This document shows positions 15,877 through 25,180 of a stretch of 64,000 nucleotides of DNA, one piece after another. The stretch covers positions 393,245-457,244 of the forward strand of contig DDTQ01000011.1 in the NCBI GenBank assembly GCA_002344125.1, given 5' to 3'. The notes beneath the pieces are model-generated. The model made no database searches. It saw only the letters and a list, made by a program, of their open reading frames with translations, and was not told where the DNA came from. The translations under genes and the position numbers were made by a program. Positions within the stretch are counted from its first letter, which is position 1; each line of letters starts with the position of its first letter. The stretch comes from Ignavibacteria bacterium UBA2360 (GTDB lineage Bacteria > Bacteroidota > Ignavibacteria > Tepidaquicellales > OLB5).

Positions 15877-17979
15877 ATGAAAAAAATATTTCCTGCATTT
15901 TTGCTTTTTACAGTTTTATTCGCACAGTGTTTGATTTCGCAATGGAGTACTCAAAATTCAGGAACAGTTAACAACCTCAATTCGGTATTTTTTATCAACA
16001 ATAATACCGGTTGGTGCGCCGGAGGCGGAGGTACAATACTTAAAACCACCAATGGAGGTTTGAACTGGTCTTTAACTTCTGTTTTCGGAGTTGACCAGTT
16101 CGTATCTATTCATTTTATAAATGATAATACCGGCTGGGGGGTAACTTATCTTTATAAACTGGTTAAAACCACCAATGCCGGAACTAACTGGAGCATTTTA
16201 GGAGAAGTAAACAACAGCAATTCAATAAATTCAATGAAATTTGTTGATGCCAATACCGGTATTGCTGTTGGTAACAGCGCAAGCATTTACAGAACAACAA
16301 ACGGCGGTTTTAACTGGGCGCAAATACCATCATTGACCTTCCGTGTTCTGCGCTCAGTGTATTTTGCTGACCTTAACACGGGCTATGCAGTGGGTGATTC
16401 AGGCACAGTCCGCAAAACTACAAATGCGGGCGCCGACTGGAATGTTATGCCCGTGGTTAACACACTTTACAATCTCAATGGCGTTTGTTTTGTAAATCCT
16501 AACACCGGATGGGCTTCAGGGCAATTCGGAAAAATTTATAAAACGACAAACGGCGCAAACTCATGGGAAGAGCAGAATAGCGGTATTTCAGGAATTTCTA
16601 ACCCACTTCACGCAATTCATTTTGCCGATATAAATACAGGCTGCGCCGTGGGCTCAAACGGCAACATAACAAGAACAACAAACGGCGGAGCAAGCTGGGA
16701 AGTACAAGTAAGCGGTATTACTAATGTTCTTTTGAGTGTGCATTTTCCGGCAGGCTCAACCGGATTTGCCGTGGGCGCTCAAGGTAAGATACTTAACTAT
16801 TCCGCAGCCCCGCCGGTTAGCGACTGGTCTTTACAGAACAGCGGACATGCAGGACCGATTTCCTCAATTACTTTTATTAACGAAAACACCGGCTGGGCGC
16901 TTGGCAGCAATGATACAATTTTAAGAACAACAAACGGCGGAACGAACTGGAATGTTCAGAAAACAGGAGTAAATAACATCTACTATTCGGCACATTTCAA
17001 TGATATAAATACCGGTTATATTGCCGGATATAACGGATCCATTTATAAAACCACAAATGGCGGAACGAACTGGTTTGCTTTAACAAGCGGAACAGGACAA
17101 ATATTGTTAAGTATGGATTTTGTAAATAGTAATACAGGTTTTGCTACAGGTACACTGGGTACAATTATAAAGACAACTAATGCGGGAGCTAACTGGCAGA
17201 TACTAAATTCTAATATAACGTCAAGTGTTAACGCAGTAAAATTTATTGACCAAAACACCGGATTTGCCTGCGGCGGTTTGGGTAAAATCATAAAAACCAC
17301 CAATGGAGGCGTTAACTGGAGCGAGCTAACCAGCGGCACTACAGGTACATTATATTCAATAGAGCCGGTAAGTGCTTCGGTAATTTATACGGCAGGTGAT
17401 AACGGTACTGTTCTTTTTTCTGTTAACGGGGGAGCTAACTGGATAACACAAAGCTCAGGCAGCAGCAATACGCTCAGATCCATCCAATTCTTAAACGGTG
17501 TATTGGGATATGCGGCGGGATTTAACGGAACATTACTAAAGACTACCAACAACGGGGCAAACTGGATTGCTGTAACGGGGGTGGCAAACAGAAATTATAC
17601 AGCCATGAGCTTCTTCGGAAATTACGGATGGGTATCGGGCGATGCGGGTTCGATTCTAAAATCAACTAATTCCGGAGGGACAATCGGTATAATGCAGACA
17701 GGAAATGAATTGCCTGCAGGTTACATGCTTTCACAAAACTACCCCAACCCGTTCAACCCTGTAACAAATATTACTTTCAGTGTGCCGAAAACAAGCGAGG
17801 TAAAACTCACAGTTTATGATGCGGCAGGGAAACAAACAGCTGCGCTGTTTAACGGAAGACTCTCGGCGGGTACTTACAATTATGATTTCGATGCAGCGCA
17901 TTTAGCAAGCGGTATATATTTTTATACGCTTGAAGCAGAGAGCTTTATTGAAACGAAGAAAATGGTTTTGGTAAAATAA
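15877..17979 (+). CDS. Large secreted YCF48-repeat protein with T9SS sorting domain
   Basis: A 700-residue secreted protein. The signal peptide covers about residues 1-22 and is followed by roughly 13 repeats of about 42 residues (VFFINNNTGWCAGGGGTILK-type units), enough for two seven-bladed propellers. A linker around residue 312 (AAPPVSDWSLQNSG) may divide them. The last 80 residues form the T9SS sorting domain, whose 246-bp coding segment (17734-17979) differs from that at 13940-14185 by only two bases. It is preceded by a strong promoter and a structured leader, suggesting regulated, possibly high expression. Confidence 0.9.
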   Translation: MKKIFPAFLLFTVLFAQCLISQWSTQNSGTVNNLNSVFFINNNTGWCAGGGGTILKTTNGGLNWSLTSVFGVDQFVSIHFINDNTGWGVTYLYKLVKTTNAGTNWSILGEVNNSNSINSMKFVDANTGIAVGNSASIYRTTNGGFNWAQIPSLTFRVLRSVYFADLNTGYAVGDSGTVRKTTNAGADWNVMPVVNTLYNLNGVCFVNPNTGWASGQFGKIYKTTNGANSWEEQNSGISGISNPLHAIHFADINTGCAVGSNGNITRTTNGGASWEVQVSGITNVLLSVHFPAGSTGFAVGAQGKILNYSAAPPVSDWSLQNSGHAGPISSITFINENTGWALGSNDTILRTTNGGTNWNVQKTGVNNIYYSAHFNDINTGYIAGYNGSIYKTTNGGTNWFALTSGTGQILLSMDFVNSNTGFATGTLGTIIKTTNAGANWQILNSNITSSVNAVKFIDQNTGFACGGLGKIIKTTNGGVNWSELTSGTTGTLYSIEPVSASVIYTAGDNGTVLFSVNGGANWITQSSGSSNTLRSIQFLNGVLGYAAGFNGTLLKTTNNGANWIAVTGVANRNYTAMSFFGNYGWVSGDAGSILKSTNSGGTIGIMQTGNELPAGYMLSQNYPNPFNPVTNITFSVPKTSEVKLTVYDAAGKQTAALFNGRLSAGTYNYDFDAAHLASGIYFYTLEAESFIETKKMVLVK

Positions 17980-17994
17980 TGCCAAAATTTCCGA

Positions 17995-19446
17995 TCACAC
18001 CGCGTTAAGTTCATTTAATTTTTGCAGAAGCCATTTTTTATGCAGAGCATCTGACCGGGTTATCATAGAATTCAATTTATCAATCGTATTCGCGCGCCTG
18101 CCGTTCTTATACATTATCAGTTTATTGTAAATAGACAGAAAATCAGCGCGCGCTTTTTTAACGATCCCGGTGGATTGTTTGTTTTTTGCAATATAATGAC
18201 GGAAGGTGTCAATTATGCTTAGCGCTTCATCAACATAGTTAAGTTCAAAGTAGATCTTAAGCTGCAAGGCAAAGAGAGTAGGTTTTATAAAAAAAGCGGT
18301 GAGATCAACCTTTGAAGTATGCTGCAGTGCCGTTTCATAATCTTTTTTCAGATAACATATTTCAGCTTTAAAATAGTTAAACAGGCTTACCCTGTGCTCG
18401 GGGGCAATATCGGTAAGGTGTTTACCGAGCATCATTTCGACCCATTTAACATCGCCGGCGGAAATTCCGGTAATAATAAAGCTGTAAAATCTTACTGGAC
18501 TAATAAAGTTTGTATTCACCCCACGGAACATACCTTCTGCAAGCATTTTCTTTTTTACTTCCAGTCTTTCGGCAGTATATTTATCGAAGTTTATATCAAA
18601 TATTTTTTTTGTACAAAGGGAATCATATAGAGAAAGCAAAAAGCTTCTTTCTGAAAACACCATGTTATGCAGATTTTTGAAGAGCAGCGCTTTAAGCTTA
18701 TAGAAATACTGTTCGTCGTTACTATCAATGTGGGAGAGTATGTAATATAAATAGATCCTTGCGATATCTTTATCTTTTGAGCCTGTTAAGAGCGGTTCAA
18801 GTTTATCGAGAGCAGAGTTGTTAAGCATGTGCATAATAATATAATCAGAGTATTCGGTGTTTACATTTGATTTTGTTGAATAAAAATTATGCAGGTTATT
18901 GGCAGTAAGCATAAGAAAATGGAACAGTGAGCATTCAGAGGCTTTCATTTCCATATTCCCTTTAAAAACAGTTTCACCTGAAAAGAAATTATGATCTGTC
19001 TTTTGGTTTTCGATCTCAAACCGGTTATAAAAGTAATCAGCATCAATCCCGCCTTTTGTGACAAGTTCTTCAGCATCGTTAATACTCTGCTCCGCAAGAA
19101 AGAACAAACCGCGCTTTATGGCTTCATCTGAAAGATGAATTTTACTTTTCACGGGGCTTTCGTTCACAGTCAAAATCCTGAGATACTCAATAGCCATCCT
19201 GTACATATCACTTATCATAATGCGCATAAGCTGTTCGTTATATTTGCCTTTACCCAAACGTGAAAATATTTTTTTTTTCTCTAAGCCATTACCTGAAAAG
19301 GCGGGGAAAAACTTTTTTAATTCTTTGTATAAAGAAGTGAGATCTCTGCCCGTGCTGAAATACGGTGAATTCAAAAATTTTCCGAAATTTTTGAATTCGT
19401 CAGCATCTAAAGTTCGCAGTATCTTGATCAGTCTGGTATCGTGCAT
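17995..19446 (-). CDS. Lineage-specific helical-repeat protein, family member 2
   Basis: A 483-residue protein homologous to the product of 14186-15616. The N-terminal block HDTRLIKILRTLDADEFKNF, then LNSPYFS, is the family signature. The rest is predicted all-helical, with TPR-like stretches (LFNYFKAEICYLKKDYETAL; LFALQLKIYFELNYVDEALS). No signal peptide or membrane segment is seen. It again lies tail-to-tail behind a T9SS YCF48 gene, with 15 bases between stop codons, so the gene pair arrangement T9SS protein plus family member occurs twice in tandem. Function unknown. Confidence 0.82.
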   Translation of the reverse strand: MHDTRLIKILRTLDADEFKNFGKFLNSPYFSTGRDLTSLYKELKKFFPAFSGNGLEKKKIFSRLGKGKYNEQLMRIMISDMYRMAIEYLRILTVNESPVKSKIHLSDEAIKRGLFFLAEQSINDAEELVTKGGIDADYFYNRFEIENQKTDHNFFSGETVFKGNMEMKASECSLFHFLMLTANNLHNFYSTKSNVNTEYSDYIIMHMLNNSALDKLEPLLTGSKDKDIARIYLYYILSHIDSNDEQYFYKLKALLFKNLHNMVFSERSFLLSLYDSLCTKKIFDINFDKYTAERLEVKKKMLAEGMFRGVNTNFISPVRFYSFIITGISAGDVKWVEMMLGKHLTDIAPEHRVSLFNYFKAEICYLKKDYETALQHTSKVDLTAFFIKPTLFALQLKIYFELNYVDEALSIIDTFRHYIAKNKQSTGIVKKARADFLSIYNKLIMYKNGRRANTIDKLNSMITRSDALHKKWLLQKLNELNAV

Positions 19447-19600
19447 TTATGCTTCCCTGAATTTACTGTTACAAATATAGGATAAAAATCATACAATTAT
19501 ATGATTTTTATCCATCATTAATGCTTTTGATGCAATTTCAGGGTATTTCTACTGTTACATTTAAGATTTTTTTTCTTTCATTTTACCTTACTGCATTTTG

Positions 19601-19650
19601 TATGTTTGTGTGTGCCTAACAAGTGCATAAAAGGTGCACATAAAATGCAC
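19601..19650 (+). promoter_or_regulatory. Promoter and phased operator-like array of the S74 operon
   Basis: TATGTTTG (19601-19608) matches the -7 consensus; the -33 element is weak. Downstream, GTGCAT (19623), GTGCAC (19634) and ATGCAC (19645) recur every 11 bp, one per helical turn, ending 19 bases before the ATG of a ribbon-helix-helix-like protein. Tandem sites of this kind suit RHH repressors, so autoregulation is a plausible inference. Confidence 0.5.
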
Positions 19651-19668
19651 AAACACTAAAAAATAATA

Positions 19669-19878
19669 ATGAAGACATTCCGAAAGAAAATCAATAAAAT
19701 ATCAAAGGGTTACCGGCTGAAGCCCGAAACCCACAAACTGGTTCACAGGATACAGCGCACAATAAACGGTGACCAGGATGAAGCGATAATGGCGGCATGC
19801 CTGGCATACTTCAATGCTTTGCAGTTAAGCGGCGATAGAGCAAATAAAATCTCAAATTCTATAATTAAAGCAGCATGA
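19669..19878 (+). CDS. Small ribbon-helix-helix-like protein
   Basis: A 69-residue basic protein. The segment KGYRLKPETHKLVHRIQRTI followed by NGDQDEAIMAACLAYFNAL fits the strand-helix-helix layout of Arc/MetJ-type DNA-binding proteins (short strand GYRLKPET, helix A, turn GDQDEA, helix B). Its stop overlaps the start of the first S74 fibre gene by four bases, so it is co-translated with the operon. The 11-bp-phased GTGCAC array upstream is a candidate operator. It is probably the local regulator of the operon; no direct evidence. Confidence 0.7.
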   Translation: MKTFRKKINKISKGYRLKPETHKLVHRIQRTINGDQDEAIMAACLAYFNALQLSGDRANKISNSIIKAA

Positions 19879-21182
19879 AAAAATTAATTATCTTTTTAAA
19901 GCTATTGCTTATCATGCCCGTATTTCTTACCGCAGGCATTTTTTCGCAGAATATCACAAACACTCTCGGCTCCTCCGGAACTTTTACAATAAAAAGTTCA
20001 GCCTCAAATTTGTTTACTTTATCGCCGGCGGGTCAGGTTAATATCTTAAAAACACTAAGGCTTGAGCATACCACTAACTCAACTACCGGGGTTTTATATA
20101 TAGCAAACAACTATTTTATGCACAATTATGGCTCAAGTAATACATTCCTCGGTGAATCCTCGGGGAATTTTACTATGTCCGGCAGATTCAATACCGCCAT
20201 TGGCTTTGGGACGCTGTTTAATGTGACAACAGGGGAAAAAAACTCTGCTTATGGATTCGGTTCACTTGGTAATATCACAACAGGCAGTCAAAATTCAGGG
20301 TTTGGGTATGGATCGCTTAGCGCACTTAAAAGCGGAAATTCCAATTCTGCTTACGGTAATTTATCACTTTTAAGAAATACAGCAAGTTTCAATTCGGCAT
20401 TTGGAGAGTTGTCGCTTTTTAACAACACAACCGGAGCCGATAACTCCTCTTTTGGGTATCTTGCGCTTTCAACCAACGCAACAGGCAGCTGGAATTCAGC
20501 ATTTGGCTCAGAATCGCTGCAATACTCAACAATGAATTTTAACACAGGCATTGGATATATTGCAGGGTATCTTAATACTGGTGGCAGCGGAAATGTTAAC
20601 ATTGGGTATAACTCTCAGCCATCATCGGGCAGTGCAGTTAATCAATTTACGATCGGCAATAGTCAGATAACTACCCTCCGCTGCGCGGTAACAACTATCA
20701 CCTCGATTTCGGATGCACGGGATAAGAAGAATATACATGATCTTTCACTTGGTTTGAATTTTATCATGAAGTTAAGACCCCGCCAATATAACTGGGATAA
20801 ACGTGAATGGTATGAAAAGGGTATTTCCGACGGCACAAAAATGCATGAAGCCCCTACTGCCGGGTTTATTGCACAAGAGCTTGATGGTGCGCAAACTGAT
20901 GCCAACGCTGAGTGGTTAAACCTTGTATTAAAAGATAACCCTGAAAAACTTGAAGCGGTCGCAGGAAACCTGCTTCCTGTAATAATAAAAGCAATACAGG
21001 AACTGCACCTGGAAAATGAAGAGATAAAAAAAACGAATGCAGATCTTAAGGTAAAAAACAATGAATACAAACAAGTGCTGATTAAAACCAATGAAATGCA
21101 GGATTTACTCGAAATAGAAATAGAACAGATACGCAAAACACAAGTAAATGAAATAATATCATCAACTGAGGAAAATAAATGA
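19875..21182 (+). CDS. Fibre protein with C-terminal peptidase S74 chaperone (copy 1)
   Basis: A 435-residue protein with an N-terminal signal sequence (about 1-26). Residues about 90-250 are repeats of 15-16 residues (NSAFG-x-x-SL-type), similar to trimeric adhesin head repeats. The S74 intramolecular chaperone starts at S279 in SDARDKKNI, the Ser/Lys catalytic pair that self-cleaves before the serine after trimerisation. It continues with YNWDKREWYE and GFIAQELD and ends in a coiled coil. It overlaps the regulator gene by four bases and the next copy by four. Release of the chaperone would leave a trimeric surface fibre. Confidence 0.88.
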   Translation: MKKLIIFLKLLLIMPVFLTAGIFSQNITNTLGSSGTFTIKSSASNLFTLSPAGQVNILKTLRLEHTTNSTTGVLYIANNYFMHNYGSSNTFLGESSGNFTMSGRFNTAIGFGTLFNVTTGEKNSAYGFGSLGNITTGSQNSGFGYGSLSALKSGNSNSAYGNLSLLRNTASFNSAFGELSLFNNTTGADNSSFGYLALSTNATGSWNSAFGSESLQYSTMNFNTGIGYIAGYLNTGGSGNVNIGYNSQPSSGSAVNQFTIGNSQITTLRCAVTTITSISDARDKKNIHDLSLGLNFIMKLRPRQYNWDKREWYEKGISDGTKMHEAPTAGFIAQELDGAQTDANAEWLNLVLKDNPEKLEAVAGNLLPVIIKAIQELHLENEEIKKTNADLKVKNNEYKQVLIKTNEMQDLLEIEIEQIRKTQVNEIISSTEENK

Positions 21183-22477
21183 AAATTACAGCAATCATAA
21201 TAATTATGGTCATCTGCGCAGCGTATCCGGCGGGCGCTCAGAATATTACCAATATAGTTGGTACAGGCGGAACCTATATAATTAAAAACGCAACGACAGA
21301 TTTTTTTACCTTAACTCAATCAACCGGCCAGATAAGAATACACAGAACACTTCGCCTTGAAAACACAACTAACTCAACTACCGGGATAATTTACCTCGGT
21401 ACCGATAGGTTCATACACAACTATGGTTTTGGATGTTTATACTTCGGAGTGAATTCAGGAAGTTTCAACAGCACTCTTTTCAACACAACATTCGGGCACA
21501 GCACGCTTTTTGCGGTTAGCGGCGGATCATCTAACTCAGTTTTAGGTTATCTTGCTATGGCATTCAATTCCGCCGGATCAAATAATTCTGCATTCGGTTA
21601 CGCATCACTTTTTTTCAACTCTACAGGAAATCATAATTCCGCTTTTGGGCATCTCTCACTTGTCACTAACGGTGATGGCGCGCGAAATTCAGCTTTTGGT
21701 GATAGCGCACTGGCGTTAAATACACTGGGCAACAATAATTCCGCCTTCGGCTACCGTTCGCTTGGCAGCAATGTGACAGGCACGGATAATACCGCATTTG
21801 GCAAGTATTCTTTAAACAATTCAAAGGGGAGCTTTAATACATCATTCGGGCACATATCAGGACTTGATCTCACTACAGGCAGCAATGTAACATGTATAGG
21901 ATATGCATCTATGCCCTCAACAGGTACTGTATCAAATCAGTTCACTTTGGGTAACAATACAATCCAAATGTTAAGATGTAACGTAACTTCCATAACATCT
22001 TTATCGGATGCAAGAGATAAAAAAAATATCAGAGACTTAAACATTGGGCTCGATCTTATTATGAAGCTCAAACCCCGCATTTATAACTGGGATAAACGTG
22101 AATGGTACGAAACAGGTATAGCCGATGGCACAAAGATGAAAGATGTTCCCACAGCCGGTTTCATAGCACAGGAGCTTGATGAAGCGCAAATTAACGCAGG
22201 GGCAGATTGGCTCAATCTGGTAATGAAGGATAATCCTGAAAAATGGGAAGCCACACCGGGCAACCTGTTACCTGTTATAATTAAGGCTTTACAGGAAGTT
22301 AAAATTGAGAACGAAAGATTGAAGAATGAACATAGCGAATTAATTGCCGCAAACAGTTATATCGAGCAGCAGCTTACAGAAATGGAACAAACTCAGAAAA
22401 AGCTTGCAGTAGAAATTCAAAAGGATATCAAGAGTCTCAAAAATAGCCGGAAAAATAATACCTCAGGAAAAGAATAA
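21179..22477 (+). CDS. Fibre protein with C-terminal peptidase S74 chaperone (copy 2)
   Basis: A 432-residue paralogue of its neighbours. It has a signal peptide (about 1-20, ending in GAQN), a short conserved block (NIVGTGGTYIIKNATTDFFT), then head-like repeats with NSAFGY/NSAFGH units through about residue 250. S276 begins the S74 domain (SDARDKKNI), followed by YNWDKREWYE, GFIAQELDEA and a C-terminal coiled coil. The start overlaps the previous stop by four bases. Copy 2 differs from copies 1 and 3 mainly in the repeat region, so the three could form homotrimers or heterotrimers with different tips. Confidence 0.88.
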   Translation: MKITAIIIIMVICAAYPAGAQNITNIVGTGGTYIIKNATTDFFTLTQSTGQIRIHRTLRLENTTNSTTGIIYLGTDRFIHNYGFGCLYFGVNSGSFNSTLFNTTFGHSTLFAVSGGSSNSVLGYLAMAFNSAGSNNSAFGYASLFFNSTGNHNSAFGHLSLVTNGDGARNSAFGDSALALNTLGNNNSAFGYRSLGSNVTGTDNTAFGKYSLNNSKGSFNTSFGHISGLDLTTGSNVTCIGYASMPSTGTVSNQFTLGNNTIQMLRCNVTSITSLSDARDKKNIRDLNIGLDLIMKLKPRIYNWDKREWYETGIADGTKMKDVPTAGFIAQELDEAQINAGADWLNLVMKDNPEKWEATPGNLLPVIIKALQEVKIENERLKNEHSELIAANSYIEQQLTEMEQTQKKLAVEIQKDIKSLKNSRKNNTSGKE

Positions 22478-22479
22478 AA

Positions 22480-23772
22480 ATGAAGACATTAATAATAACA
22501 TTTATTATTTTAGCTGCTTTGACCATAAACAAAGATATACATTCGCAAAGTATAATAAATACAGTTGGTACCAACGGAGTATTCAGCCTTAAAAACGGTT
22601 CCACCAGCTATTTTACTTTAAGCCAGTCAACAGGAGAAGTAAATTTTACCAAAATGCTGCGTCTGGAAAAAACGTCAAGTTCTACAACAGGCGTTCTTTA
22701 TAAGGGTGAAAACAGATTTTTACATACATTTGGCTCAGATAATATGTTTGTTGGTGAAAATTCAGGCAATTTTAGCTTGAATGGCCCGTTAAATACCGCA
22801 TTTGGCAACAACACACTTACAGATCTCACTTCAGGGCATTCAAATGCGGCATTCGGTTTGCAGGCTCTGATGCGCAACACAACGGGAATAGAAAATTCCG
22901 CGTTCGGGGTAGCATCGATGACTCAGAATACCACCGGCAGCTTTAATTCCGCTTTCGGAACGAACTCTCTCAGGAATAACATTACAGATACAGGAAACTG
23001 CGCGTTCGGTTATAACTCAATGGGTGGATTGAATTTTGGAAGTTACAATTCCGCTTTCGGGTACAATTCCCTTTTCTCTAATTCGACAGGAAATTATAAT
23101 TCTGCCTTTGGCAGCGGCGCACTTGAAAACAACTCAACAGGCTCGTATAACACAGCCGTTGGTGTAAATGCAGGTTCAATAATTACAACAGGTAATAACC
23201 TGGTATGCATAGGCTACAATTCCCAGCCATCATCGGGTACTGTATCGAACCAGGTTACTCTTGGTAACAGTTCAGTTACTGTTTTACGAAGCACACAAAC
23301 ATCCATTGTATCGCTTTCAGACGGGAGAGATAAGAAGAACATTAAAGATCTTTCTCTTGGCATAGATTTTATTATGACAATTAAACCAAGACTTTATAAC
23401 TGGGATAAACGCGAGTGGTACCCAGATGGCTCCGCAGACGGTAACAAGATGTTAGAAATTCCAACAGCAGGGTTTATTGCACAGGAGCTTGATGATGCAC
23501 AGCGCAATGCGGGTGCTGAATGGCTCAACCTGGTGATGAAAGATAACCCTGAAAAATGGGAAGCCACACCCGATAATTTGCTGCCTGTAATTGTTAACGC
23601 AATACAGGAACTAAGGGATGAACAGACTCAATCAGAATATGTTAACGCTGAATTAATTTCTAAAGACAGCGAATTCAAAGATCGTTTTACAAAGCTCGAA
23701 CAATTTCAAAGCTTATTAAAAAGCCAAATTGAAAAAATGCAGTTAAATCAAATGGTAAAAAATAATGAGTAA
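22480..23772 (+). CDS. Fibre protein with C-terminal peptidase S74 chaperone (copy 3)
   Basis: A 430-residue third copy: signal peptide (about 1-22), conserved N-terminal block, NSAFG-type repeats, S280 at the start of SDGRDKKNI, then YNWDKREWYP, GFIAQELDDA and a coiled coil. The predicted catalytic Ser and Lys are retained, with G in place of A between D and R. It starts two bases after the previous stop and overlaps the following T9SS gene by eight bases. The family is best known from phage tail fibres and spikes; here no phage genes accompany it, and signal peptides point to cell-surface use. Confidence 0.88.
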   Translation: MKTLIITFIILAALTINKDIHSQSIINTVGTNGVFSLKNGSTSYFTLSQSTGEVNFTKMLRLEKTSSSTTGVLYKGENRFLHTFGSDNMFVGENSGNFSLNGPLNTAFGNNTLTDLTSGHSNAAFGLQALMRNTTGIENSAFGVASMTQNTTGSFNSAFGTNSLRNNITDTGNCAFGYNSMGGLNFGSYNSAFGYNSLFSNSTGNYNSAFGSGALENNSTGSYNTAVGVNAGSIITTGNNLVCIGYNSQPSSGTVSNQVTLGNSSVTVLRSTQTSIVSLSDGRDKKNIKDLSLGIDFIMTIKPRLYNWDKREWYPDGSADGNKMLEIPTAGFIAQELDDAQRNAGAEWLNLVMKDNPEKWEATPDNLLPVIVNAIQELRDEQTQSEYVNAELISKDSEFKDRFTKLEQFQSLLKSQIEKMQLNQMVKNNE

Positions 23773-24565
23773 AAAAATGTTTCCATCCATTTGGCTTATG
23801 ATCATGACAGTAACATTTATAACAGCATCGGTTCACTCTCAGGCAACAAGTTCTATCACTTATGACGCAGGCACCAGCATAGAGGTTCAATCCGGCGCTG
23901 ATGAATGCGCCAATGATATAATAATTAACGGCACTTTTTCAGGCTCGGGAACGATATGCAGCGGTGCTCTGCCTGTTACTCTCATTTCGTTCGAACACAT
24001 TGTAAACCGAAATGATGTAAAACTTATCTGGGTAACAGATAATGAAATCAATAATGCCGGATTTGATATTGAAAGAAGAACTCATTTGAATCAACCGGAA
24101 GGCGGAAGTTCTGAATGGGAAAAGATCGCATTTATTCAGGGTAACGGAAATACAACCTGGCACTCAATATACACATACGCGGATCTAAAACTGCAATCAG
24201 GCACTTACCAATACAGGATAAAACAAATTGATTATAACGGTAACTATGAGTATTTCGATCTTGCCGGCAGTGTTTTGATTGACAATCCCCGGGTTTTTTC
24301 AGTTGGTCAAAACTATCCCAATCCTTCAAACCCAAAATCCAAAATTGAATTTGAACTTCCTGTTAGCGGATTGGTAAGCATAAAGCTATATAATATGCTG
24401 GGAGAGGAGGTTTCTATAATTATTAATGAAATGAAAGAGGCCGGGTATTATTCCGCAGAGTTTGACGGCAGCAACCTGGCCAGCGGAGTATATGTTTACA
24501 GAATAGTTGCTGAAGGCAACGGGCAGAGATTTTCAGGAACGAAGAAAATGATACTGGTGAAATAA
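23765..24565 (+). CDS. Secreted protein with T9SS sorting domain, last gene of the S74 operon
   Basis: A 266-residue protein with a signal peptide (about 1-26). A middle region reads LPVTLISFEHIVNRNDVKLI, then NNAGFDIERR and YQYRIKQIDYNGNYEYF, a fibronectin-like segment commonly found just before T9SS tails. The last 80 residues (VGQNYPNPSNPKSKIEFELP to GTKKMILVK) are the sorting domain. It overlaps the third S74 gene by eight bases. Its surface anchoring could hold the fibres on the cell, which is inference. A strong hairpin terminator follows at 24636. Confidence 0.88.
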   Translation: MSKKMFPSIWLMIMTVTFITASVHSQATSSITYDAGTSIEVQSGADECANDIIINGTFSGSGTICSGALPVTLISFEHIVNRNDVKLIWVTDNEINNAGFDIERRTHLNQPEGGSSEWEKIAFIQGNGNTTWHSIYTYADLKLQSGTYQYRIKQIDYNGNYEYFDLAGSVLIDNPRVFSVGQNYPNPSNPKSKIEFELPVSGLVSIKLYNMLGEEVSIIINEMKEAGYYSAEFDGSNLASGVYVYRIVAEGNGQRFSGTKKMILVK

Positions 24566-24635
24566 ATATTGCAGGGCCGGGTTATCGATCTTTAAACAGC
24601 ACATTCCCCTAAAATCGATGTGTTATCCCAAAAAG

Positions 24636-24665
24636 CAGGCGCGTTATTAAATAATAACGCGCCTG
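24636..24665. terminator. Bidirectional terminator
   Basis: CAGGCGCGTTATT (24636-24648) pairs perfectly with AATAACGCGCCTG (24653-24665). It lies between the converging S74 operon and the gene ending at 24677 and can serve both. Confidence 0.75.
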
Positions 24666-24676
24666 TACAATTACCG

Positions 24677-25063
24677 TTAATCTATAAATACTTTTAGAGT
24701 ATATTCAGAGTTACCCCGTGTACCGCCAACAATTATTTTATAGTCGCCGCTTGAAGGCAGGTATCCTTCCCACCTTACGGCGTCATCGTATTCACCTGCA
24801 CCGGCCAGGTAATAACCTGTTTCGCGGTCAACTATCCAGAAAACCGCGTTATTTTCCAGTGACATAATTGTCACAACCATATATTGATCACGGTTCGCGC
24901 CGATAAGGTATGAATCACTCTCACCTCTGATCACCGCGCCTTCGATCGTTGCGCAGTTTTCACCTTTTTTGAATTTGATGCGTTTATTCGTAACCTGTGA
25001 ATTTACGCCTGCGGTCGCGGCAAACACAAAAAGTAAAACAAGCAGAATGTTTAGTTTTTTCAT
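24677..25063 (-). CDS. Secreted protein, putative inhibitor of g-type lysozyme-like
   Basis: A 128-residue protein with a signal peptide (about 1-22). The mature part fits a small beta-sandwich family often annotated as g-type lysozyme inhibitor or pre-peptidase C-terminal-like: RIKFKKGENCATIEGAVIRG, YLIGANRDQYMVVTI, WEGYLPSSGDYKIIVGG and YTLKVFID. Such domains bind other proteins or stabilise secreted enzymes. Location is periplasm or outside the cell. The specific inhibitor role is a family assignment, not visible in catalytic residues. It is a single gene with hairpins on both sides. Confidence 0.72.
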   Translation of the reverse strand: MKKLNILLVLLFVFAATAGVNSQVTNKRIKFKKGENCATIEGAVIRGESDSYLIGANRDQYMVVTIMSLENNAVFWIVDRETGYYLAGAGEYDDAVRWEGYLPSSGDYKIIVGGTRGNSEYTLKVFID

Positions 25064-25088
25064 TGTAGATCTTTTGGATTATTAAAAA

Positions 25089-25120
25089 GGACTACAAAAA
25101 TTTGCGCATCTTTGTAGTCC
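25089..25120 (-). terminator. Hairpin between minus-strand genes
   Basis: GGACTACAAA (25089-25098) pairs perfectly with TTTGTAGTCC (25111-25120), downstream of the MenA-like gene on the minus strand. A second weaker repeat (GATCCT...AGGATAGGATC) follows at 25145-25179. Confidence 0.55.
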
Positions 25121-25180
25121 CTGGAAGTGTTTTAGCCCGAATGAGATCCTTCTCTCACTTTGTTCGCTCAGGATAGGATC

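Noticed and set aside
19875..23772. Prophage tail-fibre genes
   Set aside because: S74 chaperones suggest phage fibres, but all three have signal peptides, a T9SS gene is in the operon, and no capsid, tail, integrase or lysis genes are present.
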